NCBI GenBank assembly: GCA_016217775.1
Contig: JACRGG010000069.1
Coordinates: 1 to 6,650, forward strand
DNA length: 6,650 nt
Origin: Microcaldota archaeon
GTDB taxonomy: Archaea > Micrarchaeota > Micrarchaeia > Norongarragalinales > UBA97
Direction: 5' to 3'
Shown: positions 5,129 through 6,650 of the stretch, piece after piece
Position numbering within the stretch: the first letter of the stretch is position 1
Layout of the letters: each line of letters begins with the position of its first letter
The notes under the pieces: generated by a model
What the model was told of the DNA's origin: nothing
The model's database searches: none
Seen by the model: only the letters and a program-made list of their open reading frames with translations
Translations under genes and position numbers: made by a program

Positions 5129-6190
5129 ATGGACGTTGATTTTTTAAAAAAGCTAGTCGAGTTTGAGACTACTGCCGGTAATTTTCGCGAGATGAGCGAG
5201 TGCGTGCAATTGTGCAGGGACGAGTTGGGGAAAAGCGGGCTCAAATGCGCGGTTAGCGTGAAAAACGGGGTTCCAAGCCTGGTTTGCAACGTGAAAAACA
5301 ATTCGAGCGAATTGCTTTTGACCGGGCACTTGGACGTGATTGAGGGGAAGAAAGGGCAGTTCAAGCCATATGTTGAGGGAGGCAAGTTGTTCGGCCGCGG
5401 AGCCGCGGATATGAAGGGAGGGTGCGCGGTTGCGGTTAGCGTAATGAAGAAATTAGTTGAGGAAAACCGCGCTGACAACGTGGGGCTGGTTTTTACCTGT
5501 GATGAGGAAACCGGCGGGCACAGCGGAATGGAGTATATTGCTAGTAGGATTAAGACTAAGTTTGCTACAACACTCGAGCCGCAAAGCAATAGGGATACTT
5601 CGGTTATAGTCAAGCACAAGGGGCTGTTGTGGGTGAAGCTTGTTGCTGAAGGCAAGGCGGCGCACGGGTCAAAGCCGTGGCTTGGCGAAAACGCTGCGGA
5701 AAAACTGATTGCCGCATTGCCGAAGGCGCTTTCTCTTGCTTCGGCTTCAAAAAAACCGGTTTGGGCGAACACGGTGAACTTGGGGACTATCAACGCGGGG
5801 CTTTCAGCCAACCGAGTTCCGGACGAGGCGAGTGCTACGCTCGACTACCGCCTCGTCAGGGACTCTGACGCGGGAAGAATCAAGAAGCGCTTGGCTAAAA
5901 TCCGGGGGGTTAAGGCAACGGTTATTCAAGAATCGAGAATGCTCGGCACAGATTCGAGAAATCATTTTGTGAAAAAATTTGCGAAAGTCGCTTCAAGCGT
6001 TTGGGGAAGGAAAATAGGGGTTGCTAACGAGACTTACTTCACCGACGTTAGGTGGTTTTGCGAAAAAAAAGTTCCTGCGATTGTCTTCGGGCCGTACGGG
6101 GAGAACATCCACGCGGACGACGAGTGGGTTGACTTAAGCTCGTGCGGGAAAGTGGAAGAGGCTTACTTGAAGTTTGCTGAATTGTTTTAA
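5129..6190 (+). CDS. M20-family metallohydrolase (ArgE/DapE/LysK-like deacylase or peptidase)
   Basis: Members of this family use two metal ions, usually zinc, to remove acyl groups from amino acids or cleave dipeptides. Numbering from ATG 5129 (353 aa), all expected residues are present: H67 and D69 (GHLDV), bridging D94 (GRGAADMKGG), base E126 and ligand E127 (CDEETGG), E150 (LEPQ) and H328 (ENIHADDEWV). The lid or dimerisation domain is the middle part, with AAHGSKPWLGENA (177-189) and ANRVPDEA (227-234). Length is normal for single-chain ArgE/DapE enzymes. An in-frame TTG at 5117 would add four residues (MIVF); ATG 5129 is preferred, as a TATA-like run sits at the leaderless distance. It follows the fused aro gene by 43 bases on the same strand, which favours an anabolic role (acetylornithine, succinyl-diaminopimelate or LysW-lysine hydrolysis) over peptide degradation, but sequence motifs alone do not fix the substrate. 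Confidence 0.9.
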   Translation: MDVDFLKKLVEFETTAGNFREMSECVQLCRDELGKSGLKCAVSVKNGVPSLVCNVKNNSSELLLTGHLDVIEGKKGQFKPYVEGGKLFGRGAADMKGGCAVAVSVMKKLVEENRADNVGLVFTCDEETGGHSGMEYIASRIKTKFATTLEPQSNRDTSVIVKHKGLLWVKLVAEGKAAHGSKPWLGENAAEKLIAALPKALSLASASKKPVWANTVNLGTINAGLSANRVPDEASATLDYRLVRDSDAGRIKKRLAKIRGVKATVIQESRMLGTDSRNHFVKKFAKVASSVWGRKIGVANETYFTDVRWFCEKKVPAIVFGPYGENIHADDEWVDLSSCGKVEEAYLKFAELF

Positions 6191-6220
6191 TCGGAAAAAA
6201 TTGCTTATTCTGCCTGTTTT
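6191..6220. terminator. Short convergent gap with U-rich tracts, possible bidirectional terminator
   Basis: The 30 bases between two convergent stops carry A6 (6195-6200, read as T6 on the minus strand, about 20 bases after the GNAT stop) and T4 (6217-6220) on the plus strand, with T6 at 6232-6237 just beyond. This fits archaeal U-run termination. No stable hairpin is seen, so the call rests on base composition alone. Confidence 0.3.
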
Positions 6221-6650
6221 CTACCGCAGCATTTTTTGGTAGTAAACGAAGTTCGACCGCCGGCCGAGCTGCTGCATCCGGTGGGCCGCGATTTTTTCAA
6301 AGCCTTTTTTTTCAAACAACCGTATTTGCGGCAGGTTGTCTTGCCTAGTGTAGCTGACTACAGACGCGCATCCAAGCGACTGCGCGTGCTCAAGCCTGGC
6401 CTGGGTCAGCATTGACCCCACGCCATTGCGGCGAAACTGTGGGCGGATGGCGATTTCCCTAAGAAAATACGTTTTTCCGCCCCCAATCAAGCCAATGATT
6501 TTTTCAGGGTGCTCGCGGGCGTCAAGCAAGTGCCCAACTGCAAGTCCCATTATGCGCCCATCGCTGTTTTTCGCGACGAACACGCGTCCGTGAAAGTCTT
6601 TTTTGGAGTTCTTCCAACTTAAAACCAGCCTGGCGGCAGTCTTTACTGGA
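6221..6650 (-). CDS. GNAT-family N-acetyltransferase, 5' end outside the window
   Basis: The minus-strand frame stays open to the right edge, giving 142 visible residues that begin PVKTAARLVLSWKNSKKDF. A GTG at 6581-6583 is the first apparent start inside the window, but it falls at the central strand (VFVAKNSDGRIMGLAVGHL), which in the related GNAT at 2387-2932 sits at about residue 77. It is therefore an internal valine, and the true start lies beyond the window. Motif A is complete: REIAIRP, then RRNGVGSMLTQARL, a canonical R-x-x-G-x-G acetyl-CoA loop. Motif B ends NLPQIRLFEKKGF. The acceptor substrate is unknown. Shared features with the other GNAT (FVAK...GxI.G.A.GHL, GGGxT, LTQARL, LGC) indicate paralogues. 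It converges with the M20 gene across 30 bases. Confidence 0.87.
   Translation of the reverse strand, partial: PVKTAARLVLSWKNSKKDFHGRVFVAKNSDGRIMGLAVGHLLDAREHPEKIIGLIGGGKTYFLREIAIRPQFRRNGVGSMLTQARLEHAQSLGCASVVSYTRQDNLPQIRLFEKKGFEKIAAHRMQQLGRRSNFVYYQKMLR

Noticed and set aside
5101..5811. Long minus-strand frame opposite the M20 gene
   Set aside because: It is the antisense shadow of a gene with intact catalytic motifs; no domain is recognisable.
6581..6583. GTG (minus strand) as the start of the right-hand GNAT
   Set aside because: The open frame runs to the window edge, and the paralogue has about 76 residues before the matching position.

Overview
The window is almost certainly archaeal. 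It encodes a C/D-box sRNP core protein of the Nop5/Nop56/58 family. Its promoters are TATA elements at about -27, several start codons look leaderless, and no convincing Shine-Dalgarno sites are seen. Compact spacing, a gene fusion and an odd repeat-rich protein suggest an uncultivated, small-genome lineage such as a DPANN-type archaeon; that placement is inference, since the window holds no marker that fixes the phylum.

Layout, left to right. (1) The 3' part of a helical-repeat protein that starts before the window, with three visible units of 32-36 residues. (2) About 285 bases without a gene, packed with perfect hairpins and ending in a TATA box. (3) A Nop5-like protein in which about 22 short Arg/Asp/Pro/aromatic repeats stand where the fibrillarin-binding domain normally sits. 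(4) A convergent GNAT acetyltransferase on the minus strand, whose stop codon directly abuts the Nop5 stop. (5) A 53-base divergent promoter region with a single TATA box centred between two apparently leaderless starts. (6) A 699-residue fusion of 3-dehydroquinate dehydratase, shikimate dehydrogenase and a P-loop shikimate kinase. (7) An M20-family metallohydrolase of the ArgE/DapE type. (8) A second, related GNAT acetyltransferase on the minus strand, cut by the right edge.

The fused enzyme would carry out three consecutive reactions, 3-dehydroquinate to shikimate 3-phosphate, with its domains in reaction order. With the M20 hydrolase immediately downstream on the same strand, this half of the window looks like amino-acid biosynthesis. 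The left half is RNA-related (Nop5) or unknown (repeat protein). The items that most deserve a second look are the rebuilt Nop5, the triple aro fusion with its repeated A7-containing linker, the symmetric divergent promoter, and the hairpin cluster.
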